Below, in pieces: positions 7,956 through 17,454 of a stretch of 64,000 nt of DNA (positions are counted from its first letter, which is position 1; every line of letters starts with the position of its first letter). The notes under the pieces were generated by a model. The model ran no database searches. It was given only the letters and a program-made list of their open reading frames with translations, and had not been told where the DNA came from. The stretch is from Cupriavidus oxalaticus. GTDB lineage: Bacteria > Pseudomonadota > Gammaproteobacteria > Burkholderiales > Burkholderiaceae. The stretch lies in the NCBI RefSeq assembly GCF_016894385.1, contig NZ_CP069811.1, positions 2,518,501 through 2,582,500 of the forward strand, read 5' to 3'. The position numbers and the translations under genes were made by a program.

Positions 7956-9908
7956 TCACGCCGCCTGCGCCTCGGTGCGGAACACCGCCATCGCGCGCTG
8001 CATCTGCTGCGCCTGCGCCTGCAGCGACTGCGCCGCGGCGGCGGCCTCCTCCACCAGCGCGGCGTTCTGCTGCGTGACCTGATCCATCTGCGCCACCGCC
8101 TGGTTGACCTGCGCGATGCCGCTGCTCTGCTCGCGCGAGGCATGGCTGATCTCGTCCATCATCGCCGTCACGCGCCGGATCGCGGCCACCGTGCTGTCCA
8201 TGCTGGCGGCGGCATCCACCGCCAGCGAGGTGCCGGATGCCACGCGCTGCGCCGACTGCGAGATCAGCGTGCCGATTTCCCTGGCCGAGTTGCCGGCGCG
8301 CTGCGCCAGCCCGCGCACCTCGGTCGCCACCACGGCGAAGCCGCGCCCGGCCTCGCCCGCGCGCGCCGCTTCCACCGCGGCGTTCAGCGCCAGGATATTG
8401 GTCTGGAAGGCAATGGCATCGATCACCGCGATGATGTCGACAATGCGGCGCGAATCGGCCTCGATGTCCTGCATGGTCTGCTGCATGCGCCCCACCGCGG
8501 CGCCGCCGGCCAGCGCGATGTCCGACGCCTCGCGCGCCAGCTCGCTGGCCTGTCCGGCGCTGCCGGCGTTCTGCTGCACGGTGGCGGTGAGCTGCTCCAT
8601 GCTGGCCGCGGTCTGCTCCAGCGACGAGGCCTGTTCCTCGGTGCGCTGCGACAGGTCGATATTGCCCTGCGCGATCTCCCCGGCGGCAGCCAGCACGTTG
8701 TGCGCGCCGGCCTTGGTCTCGCCGATCAGCCCGCGCCAGCTGTCCACCAGCGACAGCAGGTGGCGCTTGACCTCGCTGAACTCGTCGCGCCCGAGCACCG
8801 CCATGCGCAGGCTCAGGTCGCCGGCGTTGATGCGGTCGACCATGTCCCCCACGGTGCGCACGTCGCTGCGCATGCCGCGGCTGAAGCCGCCGAACAGATA
8901 GAAGGCAAGGGCCAGAGCGACCACGCCCAGCGTGGCCAGCAGCACGAACTGGCGCTGCTGCGCGGCGACGCGCTGCGCCAGCAGCGCGCCGGCGATCGCC
9001 GAAAGCTGCTTGTTGGCGGCCAGCACGCCGTTGATCGCCGCGCTGGCTTCATCGAAATAGGCCTTGGCATCGATGCCGATGCCGCTGGCGCCGAGCATGC
9101 GCGCCTTGAGCGTGCGGTGGAAGCTGTCCATCGCCGCCAGCTGCTGCATGGCTGCATCGACCTGCGGCTGGTATGCCGGCGCATGCTTGCGCGCGCGCGC
9201 GACATCGCGCCGGATGGTTTCGAGCCCGTCCTGGATCTGCTCGGCGAGCGCGCCCAGGTCGGCCTGCTGCGTGGCGTCGGCATAGCCACCCTGCGCGATG
9301 ATGCCGGCGCCGCGTCCGCGCGCCAGCGCGCTGTGCTCCGCCAGGCGCGGCATCGGGCCGACCATCAGGCTGAGCAGGTAGTAGGCGCCGGCTTCGCCAT
9401 CGAGCGCGAGCGCCGAGCGCTCGGCCACGTCGGCGACAAACAGCTGCGTCTGCCTGACCAGCGCGCTGTGCCGCTCGAACAGCGGCTCGGCCGTGGTGTT
9501 CAGGCCAAGGCCGCGGAGATGCTGCCAGTCCTGCTCCAGCTTGCGCGCCGCAGGCTCGAGCGCAAAGCCGGGGTTGTCGGCGGTGGCGCGCAGCAGTTCC
9601 GCGAGGTTGGCCGCGGCCTTGCCGTCGGCCGCGTCGAAGGTCGGCCGGAAGCCGGCGTTGCCGGCCAGCACGGTATTCGCGGCACCGCGCCGGACCTGCG
9701 TCTCGCGCATGAAGTCGAGCGCGTGGCCGACGATGGCCAGGCCGCGCCGTTCGCTGTCGGTGGTGCGGATCGACTGCGCGGAGCCATGCAGCACGACGTA
9801 CATCGCGCCGCACAGCGGCACGAGGAACAGCACTGCGATCAGGATCAGTTTCTGGTTGATGTCAAGGCGCGCCATCAGGCGCTCGGCGGGGCGGAAAAAG
9901 GCGGTCAT
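7956..9908 (-). CDS. Methyl-accepting chemotaxis protein
   Basis: 650 residues. Transmembrane segments lie near residues 20-40 and about 320-342, enclosing a periplasmic sensor domain of about 280 residues. A HAMP domain follows ([15 protein letters not shown]), then the signalling domain with the conserved hairpin tip ([25 protein letters not shown], quoted in part: [16 protein letters not shown]). It relays ligand binding to CheA/CheW. No CheR-binding pentapeptide is seen at the C terminus. There are no chemotaxis genes nearby, so it is an orphan receptor; the ligand is unknown. Confidence 0.95.
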   Translation of the reverse strand: MTAFFRPAERLMARLDINQKLILIAVLFLVPLCGAMYVVLHGSAQSIRTTDSERRGLAIVGHALDFMRETQVRRGAANTVLAGNAGFRPTFDAADGKAAANLAELLRATADNPGFALEPAARKLEQDWQHLRGLGLNTTAEPLFERHSALVRQTQLFVADVAERSALALDGEAGAYYLLSLMVGPMPRLAEHSALARGRGAGIIAQGGYADATQQADLGALAEQIQDGLETIRRDVARARKHAPAYQPQVDAAMQQLAAMDSFHRTLKARMLGASGIGIDAKAYFDEASAAINGVLAANKQLSAIAGALLAQRVAAQQRQFVLLATLGVVALALAFYLFGGFSRGMRSDVRTVGDMVDRINAGDLSLRMAVLGRDEFSEVKRHLLSLVDSWRGLIGETKAGAHNVLAAAGEIAQGNIDLSQRTEEQASSLEQTAASMEQLTATVQQNAGSAGQASELAREASDIALAGGAAVGRMQQTMQDIEADSRRIVDIIAVIDAIAFQTNILALNAAVEAARAGEAGRGFAVVATEVRGLAQRAGNSAREIGTLISQSAQRVASGTSLAVDAAASMDSTVAAIRRVTAMMDEISHASREQSSGIAQVNQAVAQMDQVTQQNAALVEEAAAAAQSLQAQAQQMQRAMAVFRTEAQAA

Positions 9909-9948
9909 CGGCTCGGCTGGACTGGCAAGAAGGGACTGGTAAGGGGTT

Positions 9949-10077
9949 AATGCCGTTCAGTTAACCACCGTCGTTCCCGCGCAGGCGGGAACCCAGTGAC
10001 TTCAAAAGACGCTGGATTCCCGCCTGCGCGGGAATGACGGTAGTGTTTGATGCCTTAACTGAAAGGAAATGGGCTGC
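9949..10077. mobile_element. IS4-like miniature element, copy A
   Basis: The left end AATGCCGTTCAGTTAA (9949-9964) matches the ends of copies B-D. The centre is two GC-rich inverted pairs (GTTCCCGC...GCGGGAAC and ATTCCCGC...GCGGGAAT), and the right end TTAACTGAA (10055-10063) is degenerate. AAGGGGTT occurs directly before the left end (9941-9948) and again at 10078-10085, a possible target duplication. It is too short to code for a transposase. Confidence 0.7.
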
Positions 10078-10085
10078 AAGGGGTT

Positions 10086-10251
10086 GGCTTTCCCCCGCCT
10101 TATCGGCCGCGTTTTCCAGCCCTGAAGCACGAATTCCGATCGTTTTGACGATGCGCAAACGGGGTGCAGGAAATGCCCTGCCTCGGGGCAAAATGCACGC
10201 GCAGGGGGAGGAAATTGTGCTTGCGCGCGAAGCAACGGCGATCCCGCCGGA
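10086..10251. other. Intergenic DNA, nothing recognised
   Basis: This stretch between repeat copy A and the histidine kinase gene holds short open frames only, without ribosome binding sites or family resemblance. It should contain the chemoreceptor promoter region's distal part, but no clear promoter was found. Confidence 0.5.
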
Positions 10252-10270
10252 CCGTGCCGCCGCGGCACGG
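10252..10270 (-). terminator. Hairpin just after histidine kinase stop
   Basis: A perfect 8-bp stem (CCGTGCCG / CGGCACGG) with a 3-base loop abuts the stop codon of the minus-strand kinase gene. There is no T tract, so it is only a terminator-like or mRNA-stabilising structure. Confidence 0.45.
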
Positions 10271-12178
10271 CTAGGCCGCGGGTGCCAGCCCCTCCCCCTC
10301 CTCGCCGCCCTCCCCCGCCGGCGGCGCCAGCGGCAGCTCGATCGTCAGCGTCGTCCGGCCCGGCACCGATTGCAGTTGCAGCCGCCCGCCGATCGCCGCC
10401 GCGCGCACCTGCATGTTGCGCAGCCCGCGCCCGCCACGCGTCGCGCCGACGTCGAAGCCGCGCCCGTCATCGGCCAGCGTGACGCGGATCACCTGCGCCA
10501 CCGGGTCGGCATGCGCCGCCAGCGTGATCGCGCCGGCGCCGGCGTGCTGCAGCACGTTGGTGAAGCCCTCGAGCAGCAGGTACTGCAGTTCCTGCACCTT
10601 GCGCGCGGTGAAGTGGGGCAGCACCGGCAGCCGCTCGACCTGCCAGTGGATGGCGATGCCGGCCTCTTCGATGCGCGGCCCCAGCCGGTAGCGCAGGTTG
10701 CCCAGCACCGCCGCGAGGTCGCCGCCGGTGTCCTGCATGGCATCGATGGAGAGCTTGAGCGAGTCCAGCGCATGCCGCACCTGCCCGGCGATCTCCGCGC
10801 GGCTGGGCTGGCCCGACTCCAGCATCGACAGCGTGGTGACCAGCTGGCTGCCGAGGCCGTCGTGCATGTCGCGCAGGATGCGGCTGCGCTCGCGCAGCGC
10901 GGTCTGCTCCGCGGCGATCTTCTGCGCACGTGCGAACACCGCGCGCAACTCGGCCTCGCGCTGCGCCACGCGCTCGCTCAGCACCTGGTTGGCGCGCTGC
11001 AGGCTGCGCACCGCGCTGGTATAGCGCTCCACCAGCATCCACGCCATGACCACGCTGAACGGCACCGAGACATAGCGGGTCATCGAGCGCACCCAGTAGT
11101 AGTCGCCGGTCAGCCACACGCGCAGCCAGTCGCCCAGGAACAGCACCGCCGACACGCCCACGGTGGCGGCCAGCAGCCTGGCCTCGCGGCTGGGATGCCG
11201 CAGCGCCGCCCACACCAGCGCGACCGACACCGTCAGGATGATGCCGACCTTGGCCAGCCAGCTCAGCGGGAACACCAGCGGATGGCTCGACAGCGCGGCC
11301 AGCGGCGCCAGCACCGGCAGCGCGAGCCACAGGTAGGCGTTGAGCGTGCGGTGCAGCCAGCGCCAGGGCACGCGGATCACCAGCAGGCAGAACTTGGCGA
11401 TGGCGCCGAGGAAGACCTCGCGCGCGGCCGCGACGATATAGCCGCGCAGCTCCGGCGGCAGTGCCAGGTCGTCGACGAAATAGTCGAGCAGCCGGATGCT
11501 CCAGGCGATCTCCGCCAGGCCGTACAGGCCGAACAGCGGATCGCGCTGGCGCCACCAGATCAGCAGCGCGATGGTGCCGAGCACGGCGCTGAGCACGGCA
11601 ACGATGAAGGGCCCGGCCACGCGCACCATGAACGCGTCCTGGTAGCGCGCGCGCACCGCCTCGGCCGGCCCCACCGTGACCGGCAGCAGGCCGGCTCGCG
11701 AAAACGCGCGCGCCGCCACCGTGATGCGCAGCGTATTGCCGTGCTCGCGCACCAGCTCCGGCGGCAACGGCACATAGTACGGGCGCTTGGCCAGTGCGGA
11801 TGATGGCGCGGCCAGGCTGCCGCCGGCCGCCACCAGGATACCGTTCAGGCGCACCTCGTAGCTGCCGCCCGCCCACGGCACGAACAGCCCCGCCGCTGCC
11901 GCCGCCGGCCAGCCGCGGTCGAAGCGCAGGTCGTAGACCGCCGTGCCGGACTTGCCCGGCAGCGCGCGGTCCCAGTAGTCGGGCAGCGTCAGCGGCTGCG
12001 CCGGCAGCACGGTGCCGTCGCGCAGCGTGGCGCTGCGCACGGCCTGCGCCAGCTCCACCAGCCCGTCGCTTGCCGCCGGCGCGGTACCACGGGCCGGCGA
12101 CGCCAGCCACGACAGCGGCAGCAGCACGGCAAGCAGGGCAAGCACGGTCCGGGTGAGTCGCAGCCAGGCTGGCGGCAT
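10271..12178 (-). CDS. Membrane sensor histidine kinase, HisKA_3 type
   Basis: 635 residues from the ATG at 12178. A signal or anchor segment is followed by a periplasmic domain of about 150 residues with a jelly-roll-like pattern (FVPWAGGSYEVRLNG), then about seven hydrophobic segments between residues 190 and 390, resembling the 7TMR-DISM layout. The dimerisation and phosphoacceptor motif is RDMHDGLGSQ with H439. The ATPase G box is DDGRGFD. Ligand unknown. It lies 11 bp downstream of its NarL-type partner gene, so the two form an operon. Confidence 0.9.
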   Translation of the reverse strand: MPPAWLRLTRTVLALLAVLLPLSWLASPARGTAPAASDGLVELAQAVRSATLRDGTVLPAQPLTLPDYWDRALPGKSGTAVYDLRFDRGWPAAAAAGLFVPWAGGSYEVRLNGILVAAGGSLAAPSSALAKRPYYVPLPPELVREHGNTLRITVAARAFSRAGLLPVTVGPAEAVRARYQDAFMVRVAGPFIVAVLSAVLGTIALLIWWRQRDPLFGLYGLAEIAWSIRLLDYFVDDLALPPELRGYIVAAAREVFLGAIAKFCLLVIRVPWRWLHRTLNAYLWLALPVLAPLAALSSHPLVFPLSWLAKVGIILTVSVALVWAALRHPSREARLLAATVGVSAVLFLGDWLRVWLTGDYYWVRSMTRYVSVPFSVVMAWMLVERYTSAVRSLQRANQVLSERVAQREAELRAVFARAQKIAAEQTALRERSRILRDMHDGLGSQLVTTLSMLESGQPSRAEIAGQVRHALDSLKLSIDAMQDTGGDLAAVLGNLRYRLGPRIEEAGIAIHWQVERLPVLPHFTARKVQELQYLLLEGFTNVLQHAGAGAITLAAHADPVAQVIRVTLADDGRGFDVGATRGGRGLRNMQVRAAAIGGRLQLQSVPGRTTLTIELPLAPPAGEGGEEGEGLAPAA

Positions 12179-12189
12179 GGCGCAGGACG

Positions 12190-12891
12190 CTACAGGGACT
12201 TGAGCAGGCCGAGCTTGGCGGCCTCGTACACGGCTTCGCCGCGCGAGCGCACCGCCAGCTTGCCGTAGATGTTCTTGATGTGCGATTGCACGGTATGCAC
12301 GCTCAGGCCGACATAGCGCGCGGTCTCGGCATAGGTGTAGCCGCGCGAGATCAGGTCGAGGATCTCGCTTTCGCGCGCGGACAGCGTGACGCCGCGCTGG
12401 GCGGCGTTGCCGCGTCCGGCGCCTTCGGCGGCCCCGGCCAACCCAGCGGCCCCGGCGGGCTCGCCGCGCAGGCGGTTGACCACCTGGCGCGCAATCAGCG
12501 GACTCATCGGCGAGCCTCCGGCGCGCAGTTCGCCGATCGAGGCGGCGATGCGGTCGGTGGTCTCGTCCTTGAGCAGGTAGCCGATGGCGCCGGCTTCGAT
12601 GCTGGCCAGCACGTGCTGGTCGTCGCCGAACACCGTGACCACCATGCATTCGCACTCGGGATAGCGTTCGCGCGCCTGGCGTATCACGGCGATGCCGCTG
12701 CCGTCCGGCAGGCCCAGGTCGCACAGCAGGACGTCGGGCTGGTGCAGCGCCAGCCAGGCAAGGGCATCGGCGACACTGCCGGCGCAGCCGGCCACGGTGC
12801 TGGCGGGCGCATGCATCTCGACGGCCTGCACCAGGCGGCTCTGCGCGGCCGGGTCATCCTCGACGATCAGGACTCTGGTTGTGCTTGTCAT
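12190..12891 (-). CDS. NarL/LuxR-family response regulator
   Basis: 233 residues. Receiver domain at about 5-120 with acidic residues at 11-13, phosphoacceptor D58 (LLCDLGLPDGSG) and the switch lysine in YLLKDE. A linker of variable Ala/Gly residues precedes a LuxR-type helix-turn-helix (LSARESEILDLISRGY, then SVHTVQSHIKNIYGKL). It should be phosphorylated by the downstream kinase. It is divergent from the BON gene at 13291, a possible target. Confidence 0.92.
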   Translation of the reverse strand: MTSTTRVLIVEDDPAAQSRLVQAVEMHAPASTVAGCAGSVADALAWLALHQPDVLLCDLGLPDGSGIAVIRQARERYPECECMVVTVFGDDQHVLASIEAGAIGYLLKDETTDRIAASIGELRAGGSPMSPLIARQVVNRLRGEPAGAAGLAGAAEGAGRGNAAQRGVTLSARESEILDLISRGYTYAETARYVGLSVHTVQSHIKNIYGKLAVRSRGEAVYEAAKLGLLKSL

Positions 12892-13290
12892 GCCAGTGTG
12901 GTTGCGGGGCCCTGCCGTTGCGTCGGCGCGACGGGTTGCCGGCGGATTCTGACATATCCCCCGGTGTCGCGGGCGTGGCTTGGGCTGGTTTTCAGGGTAA
13001 ACACAAGCGTCGCCGCGGCCGCCCGCACCAGCCTATCCATGCGGGTGTCGCTTTTCGTCCGCTGGTCCGCGGCGCCGCCCCGTTGTGGAGAACGCGGCAT
13101 TTCTCCCGGTTCCCCACCCTGCATCCCTTACAAGGTCTGCAAGGCTTGCACGGCCTGCGGCGTCACCCGGGCCGCAGCCGCGCGGCTGCCGCACGGTATG
13201 AATCTTGCCGCTCCTGATAACCCGCCACCGGAATGCGGACATTGTTGTGCTCGTCCGCGTATGGCGCCATTCACATATCAGGAAAACAGC
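12892..13290. other. Long intergenic region between response regulator and BON gene
   Basis: About 400 bp with divergent genes on both sides, so it must carry two promoters. I see no convincing -35/-10 pair, no inverted repeat of note and no supported gene. The open frames crossing it are GC-rich shadows. Confidence 0.5.
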
Positions 13291-14403
13291 ATGAGCTACT
13301 ACTACGACGAACGCCAACGCCGCCAGGCGTGGGAAGACGACGACTGGCAACCGGAATCCGAACGCGATCCCTGGCAAACGCAGCGCCGTCGCCAGCAGCT
13401 GACGCCGGGCCAGACCAGCTACGGGGGCCCGGCGCGCCAGGCCGGCAGCTACAGTGACGAGTACGGCGCCGGCAGGTATCTGCAGCGGCCGACGCCGGGT
13501 GAGTACGGCAGCCGCGGCGATTACCGGAGCGGTTACGGTAGCGATTACGGTAGCGATTACGGCAGCCGCGCCCGGCAGGACTTCCAGGGTTCTCGGCGCG
13601 ACCAGGGCGATGAAGGGCGCCGGCATGAGCGTGATGCGCGCAGCCAGCGCGATCAGGACGAAGAGCGCTATCGCCGCCGTGCCGGCAGCAGCCTGCGCTA
13701 CGGCCTGAACGGTGGCTATGGCTGGGAACGCGCCGGCGAATGGCGCGATCCGCAAGCCTGGCAGCGCGATGACGACTACGCCGAAGGCCAGTGGCGCGAA
13801 AGCGCCGAACGCGCGCGCGACCCGTATGAGCTGGCCCGCGCCCGCAACCGCGACAGCTACTTCCGCGACCTGCGCAGCGACACCCGCTACTGGACCGAGG
13901 ACCGCGACCAGCGCGAGGACGAGCCGCGGTACGGCCAGCGCTACAGCCGCGAGGCGGCACGGCAGCGTGGCTGGGAAACCGATGATAGGGAAGACTATCG
14001 CGACGACGACCGCGAAGACCGCGGCGTGCTCTACAACCTCGGCCGCCGCATCGGCGAAGCGGTCGGCGACCTGTTCGGCACCGACCAGCGCGAGCACGAG
14101 CGCAAGGCTGGCCCGCGCGGCTACCAGCGCAGCGACGACCGCATCCGCGACCAGATCTGCGAGCGGCTCAGCTATGCGCGCGGCGTCGACGTCAGCGATG
14201 TCAGCGTCGACGTGAACGATGGCGTGGTATCGCTGACGGGCACGGTGCGCGAGCGCGGCCAGAAGTACTATATCGAGGACCTGGCCGACGGCACCTACGG
14301 CGTGAAGGAAGTCCACAACGACATCCGGGTGCGCCGTGAAGGCTCTGGCAGCAGCACGAGCACGAGCACCTCGGAGGCTACCGGCAGCACGTGGCGCGCT
14401 TAA
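13291..14403 (+). CDS. BON-domain protein with Arg/Tyr/Asp-rich N-terminal region
   Basis: 370 residues with no signal peptide. The first 270 are highly hydrophilic and low-complexity (repeated YGSDYGS, DERRHER-like segments). A BON domain occupies about 282-350: GYQRSDDRIRDQICERL, then VSLTGTVRERGQK with the conserved Gly, and GVKEVHNDIRV. BON domains are linked to binding of membranes or phospholipids in stress proteins. The same architecture occurs at 57707-58822. The ATG at 13291 is preceded by GGAAAAC, a modest ribosome site. Confidence 0.85.
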   Translation: MSYYYDERQRRQAWEDDDWQPESERDPWQTQRRRQQLTPGQTSYGGPARQAGSYSDEYGAGRYLQRPTPGEYGSRGDYRSGYGSDYGSDYGSRARQDFQGSRRDQGDEGRRHERDARSQRDQDEERYRRRAGSSLRYGLNGGYGWERAGEWRDPQAWQRDDDYAEGQWRESAERARDPYELARARNRDSYFRDLRSDTRYWTEDRDQREDEPRYGQRYSREAARQRGWETDDREDYRDDDREDRGVLYNLGRRIGEAVGDLFGTDQREHERKAGPRGYQRSDDRIRDQICERLSYARGVDVSDVSVDVNDGVVSLTGTVRERGQKYYIEDLADGTYGVKEVHNDIRVRREGSGSSTSTSTSEATGSTWRA

Positions 14404-14502
14404 GCTGCTGCACCAGCGCACTGGCAACGCGCCGGTGCCCGCAGCAGCTGTCCCGGCCGGCACTTGTGCCGGCCGGCCTCGTTGCCGACGCGCAAGGTGC
14501 CC

Positions 14503-15312
14503 ATGCCCGCCCTCAAGATCGCCACCTTCAACATCAACGGCATCCGCAGCCGGATCGGCGCGCTGCGCCACTGGCTGGAGCGCGAGGCACCCGACGTGGC
14601 CTGCCTGCAGGAACTGAAGACCGCCGACGAGGGCTTTCCCGCGCGCGAACTGCGCGAAGCCGGCTACGGCGCCATCTGGCACGGCCAGAAGTCATGGAAC
14701 GGCGTTGCCATCCTGGCGCGCGGCACCGAGCCGGTGGAAGTGCGCCGTGGCCTGCCCGGCGATCCCGACGACAGCCACAGCCGCTACCTGGAGGCAGCCG
14801 TGCACGGGATCCTGGTCGGCTGCCTGTACCTGCCCAATGGCAATCCGCAGCCCGGGCCCAAATTCGACTACAAGCTGGCCTGGTTCGCGCGGCTGATCGA
14901 ACATGCGCAGACGCTGTTCGACAGCGGCCATCCGGTGGTGCTGGCGGGCGACTACAACGTGGTCCCCACCGACGAAGACATCTACAACCCGCGCTCGTGG
15001 CGCAAGGACGCGCTGCTGCAGCCGGAAAGCCGCGAGGCCTACGCGCGCCTGCTGGCGCAAGGCTGGACCGACGCGTTGCGCGCGCACTATGGCGAGGCAC
15101 GCATCTACACCTTCTGGGACTACTTCCGCCAGCACTGGCAGACCAACTCCGGGCTGCGCATCGACCACCTGCTGCTGAGCGCCGACCTGGCCCCGCGGCT
15201 GCGCGATGCGGGCGTCGACACCTGGGTCCGCGGCGAGGATCATCCCAGCGACCATGCACCGGCGTGGGTGGTGCTGAACCGGCCCGCCGCCCGGCGCAAG
15301 CGCGCGGCATAG
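14503..15312 (+). CDS. xth: Exodeoxyribonuclease III
   Basis: 269 residues. An AP endonuclease and 3'-5' exonuclease of the EEP superfamily acting in base excision repair. Motifs present: ATFNINGIRSR with the metal-binding Asn, LQELKTAD with the catalytic Glu, the GDYNVVPTDEDIYN segment, and RIDHLLLS plus SDHAPAWV with the catalytic Asp-His pair near the C terminus. The ATG at 14503 begins directly before the conserved first strand. Length is normal. Confidence 0.95.
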   Translation: MPALKIATFNINGIRSRIGALRHWLEREAPDVACLQELKTADEGFPARELREAGYGAIWHGQKSWNGVAILARGTEPVEVRRGLPGDPDDSHSRYLEAAVHGILVGCLYLPNGNPQPGPKFDYKLAWFARLIEHAQTLFDSGHPVVLAGDYNVVPTDEDIYNPRSWRKDALLQPESREAYARLLAQGWTDALRAHYGEARIYTFWDYFRQHWQTNSGLRIDHLLLSADLAPRLRDAGVDTWVRGEDHPSDHAPAWVVLNRPAARRKRAA

Positions 15313-15333
15313 GCCAGCGCCGCCAGCGCAGGT

Positions 15334-15512
15334 TCAGGCCCCCGCGCCCATCTCCGCCGTCAGGCGCTCCCGGGCGAAGCCCAGGAAGGCGCGCACCCCC
15401 TCGGGCAGGGTTCGGTCACGCTCAGGCGCTGCGCCGCCTCGGTCAGCGAGCCGCTGCGCACCACCTCCAGGAAGTAGCGCAGCGAAGTGTCCTGCAGGCG
15501 GTGCGACAGCAT
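15334..15512 (-). pseudogene. LysR-type regulator gene with large internal deletion
   Basis: From the ATG at 15512 the frame reads MLSHRLQDTSLRYFLEVVRS and on into SLTEAAQRLSV, the start of a LysR helix-turn-helix. After about 32 codons the frame changes; in another frame the remaining sequence reads LPEGVRAFLGFARERLTAEM and stops at 15334, which looks like a LysR C terminus. Roughly 250 codons are therefore missing and the joint is out of frame. It is divergent from the amidase gene, its likely former target. Confidence 0.7.
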
Positions 15513-15656
15513 GGGGCGGCTCCCTGGAATGCGGCGGCGCAACGCTTCGCCGCTTTGCGTTTTACGCAAGGATATTTGAAAAAATCATCGATTGCGTAAA
15601 GTCCGGCCCGGCCCGTATGCTTTTTCCCGACACCACAGGAGACACCGGGAGAACCC

Positions 15657-17132
15657 ATGGCAGATAGGCTTTCCACCGCGCTTCCCACCGACCCGATCAC
15701 CGAACTCGATGCCGTCGCCCTGTCGTGCGCCATCCATGCCCGCGAGGTCTCCTGCGTGGAGGTGCTGGACGCGTTCCTCGGCCAGGTCGACCGCCACAAC
15801 CCGCGCGTCAACGCCATCGTCGCCCCGGTCGACCGCGATGCGGTGCGCGCCCAGGCGCAGGCACTCGATGCCGAACTGGCGCGCGGCAGCAGCCGCGGCC
15901 CGCTGCACGGCTTTCCGCAAGCGCCCAAGGACATCAGCCCGGCGGCGGGCATGGTCACCACCAGGGGCTCGCCGATCTTTGCCGGGCAGGTCACCCAGAG
16001 CGATGCCGCAATCTTCGAGCGCATGCGCGCCGCGGGCTCGGTCTTTATCGGCCGCACCAACTCGCCCGAGTTCGGCCTGGGCGGCCATACCTACAACCCC
16101 GTCTACGGCACCACCCGCAATGCCTTCGACCCGGCGCGCTCGGCCGGCGGCAGCTCCGGCGGCGCCGCGGTGGCCGTGGCGCTGCACATGCTGCCGGTGG
16201 CGGACGGATCGGACATGATGGGCTCGCTGCGCACGCCCGCGGCGTTCAACCAGGTGTATGGGCTGCGCACCTCGGTCGGCTGCGTGCCGCACGGGCCCGC
16301 CGACGAGGTCTTCTTCCAGCAGTTCAGCGTGGCCGGGCCGATGGCGCGCAACGTGCCCGACCTGGCGCTGCTGCTGTCGGTGCAGGCCGGCTTCGATGCG
16401 CGCATGCCGCTGACGCGCCGCGCCGAAGCGCCCGGCGCCTTCACGCTGCCGCCCGCGCGCGACTGGAAAGGTGTGCGGGTGGGCTGGCTTGGCGACCTGG
16501 GCGGCCATTTGCCCACCGAGCCCGGTGTGCTCGAAACCTGCGAGCGGGCGCTGGACCACTTCAGCGCGCTCGGCTGCGACGTCGACACCGCATTGCCGGA
16601 TTTCGAGCTGGAGCGCCTGTGGCATGCCTGGATCGACCTGCGCAGCTTCTCGGTGGCGGGCGCCAACGCCGCGCTGTACCGCGACCCGGCCACGCGCGCA
16701 TTGCTCAAGCCCGAGGCAGCCTGGGAAATCGAGCGCGGCCTGGCGCTGCCCGGCACGCGCGTCTATGAAGCCCTGTGCGAGCGCAGCGCGTGGTACCAGG
16801 CGTTGCGCGTGCTGTTCGAGCGCTTCGACTACCTCGTGCTGCCGGCGGCGCAGGTGTTCCCGTTCGACGCCGGATGGGACTGGCCGCGCACCGTCGGCGG
16901 CCGCGACATGGACACCTACCACCGCTGGATGCAGGCCGTGGTGCCTGCCACCATGGCCGGGCTGCCGGCGCTGGCCGCGCCCGCCGGCTTCGGCCCGCAG
17001 GGGCTGCCTGCCGGCATCCAGATCATCGGGCCGGCGCAGGCCGACGCGGCGGTGCTGCAGCTGGGCCATGCCTACGACCAGGCGGGCGGCTTCTCGCGCG
17101 TGCGCAGCCCCTGGCTGGACCAGCCCGCCTGA
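15657..17132 (+). CDS. Amidase (amidase signature family)
   Basis: 491 residues. The Ser-cisSer-Lys triad is intact: the Lys in HGFPQAPKDI, the cis-Ser in the GGSSGGAA motif and the nucleophile Ser in GSDMMGSLRTPA. The DMMGS segment has Met where most relatives have Gly, and the Lys motif is unusual (APKD rather than VKD), so substrate preference may differ. It hydrolyses a carboxamide; substrate unknown. Flanked by a broken LysR gene and a broken Bug-receptor fragment, it has lost its likely regulator and uptake partner. Confidence 0.92.
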   Translation: MADRLSTALPTDPITELDAVALSCAIHAREVSCVEVLDAFLGQVDRHNPRVNAIVAPVDRDAVRAQAQALDAELARGSSRGPLHGFPQAPKDISPAAGMVTTRGSPIFAGQVTQSDAAIFERMRAAGSVFIGRTNSPEFGLGGHTYNPVYGTTRNAFDPARSAGGSSGGAAVAVALHMLPVADGSDMMGSLRTPAAFNQVYGLRTSVGCVPHGPADEVFFQQFSVAGPMARNVPDLALLLSVQAGFDARMPLTRRAEAPGAFTLPPARDWKGVRVGWLGDLGGHLPTEPGVLETCERALDHFSALGCDVDTALPDFELERLWHAWIDLRSFSVAGANAALYRDPATRALLKPEAAWEIERGLALPGTRVYEALCERSAWYQALRVLFERFDYLVLPAAQVFPFDAGWDWPRTVGGRDMDTYHRWMQAVVPATMAGLPALAAPAGFGPQGLPAGIQIIGPAQADAAVLQLGHAYDQAGGFSRVRSPWLDQPA

Positions 17133-17144
17133 TACGGCAGCACA

Positions 17145-17210
17145 CGAACACCACATCAACACCACCTCGACGCCACCTCGACACCCCTCGACACCACCTC
17201 GACACCACGC
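17145..17210. repeat. Tandem repeat, 11 bp unit (about 6 copies)
   Basis: Units are variants of CGACACCACCT, starting 12 bp after the amidase stop codon; one unit is 12 bp and one is 10 bp. The array runs into the receptor fragment. Confidence 0.85.
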
Positions 17211-17212
17211 GG

Positions 17213-17449
17213 CCCGGCTATCCCGGCTTCCAGATGGGCACGTGGTTCGCGCTGCTGGCGCCGGCCGCGCTGCCCGCGCCGGTGCAGCAGAAGCTGGAGA
17301 AGGCGCTGGCCGAAGTCGCCAATGCGCCCGCCACGCGTGCGCGCATGGTCGAACTGGCCGGCCTACGGCAACGGCGCCGCGGTGCGGGCGCGGGTCGAGA
17401 AGGCAGGCGGCTGCGGGAGCAAATCGCAGCGTGGTTACAGCGGAGATAG
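17213..17449 (+). pseudogene. C-terminal remnant of a Bug-family receptor gene
   Basis: The frame from 17213 encodes GYPGFQMGTWFALLAPAALP followed by a helix resembling the C-terminal part of Bug/TctC receptors (QQKLEKALAEV, RARMVELAG). There is no start, no N-terminal receptor part and no family-like end; after ELAG the reading frame appears shifted. It is a decayed remnant next to the amidase gene, with a tandem repeat on its left and mobile element copy B on its right. Confidence 0.55.
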
Positions 17450-17454
17450 ATGGG
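17444..17454. repeat. 11-bp target duplication, left of element copy B
   Basis: AGATAGATGGG occurs here and again at 17602-17612, exactly flanking element copy B. Confidence 0.8.

Noticed and set aside
8142..9950. Plus-strand frame of 602 codons opposite the chemoreceptor
   Set aside because: The chemoreceptor signalling domain on the minus strand is certain; the plus frame has composition typical of an antisense shadow.
10271..12724. Fusion of the response regulator region and histidine kinase in one 817-codon frame
   Set aside because: The upstream part is out of frame with the real NarL-type regulator; the kinase begins with a membrane segment at 12178.
13033..14682. Minus-strand frame of 549 codons opposite the BON gene
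   Set aside because: Ala/Val-rich shadow; the plus strand has a clear BON domain.
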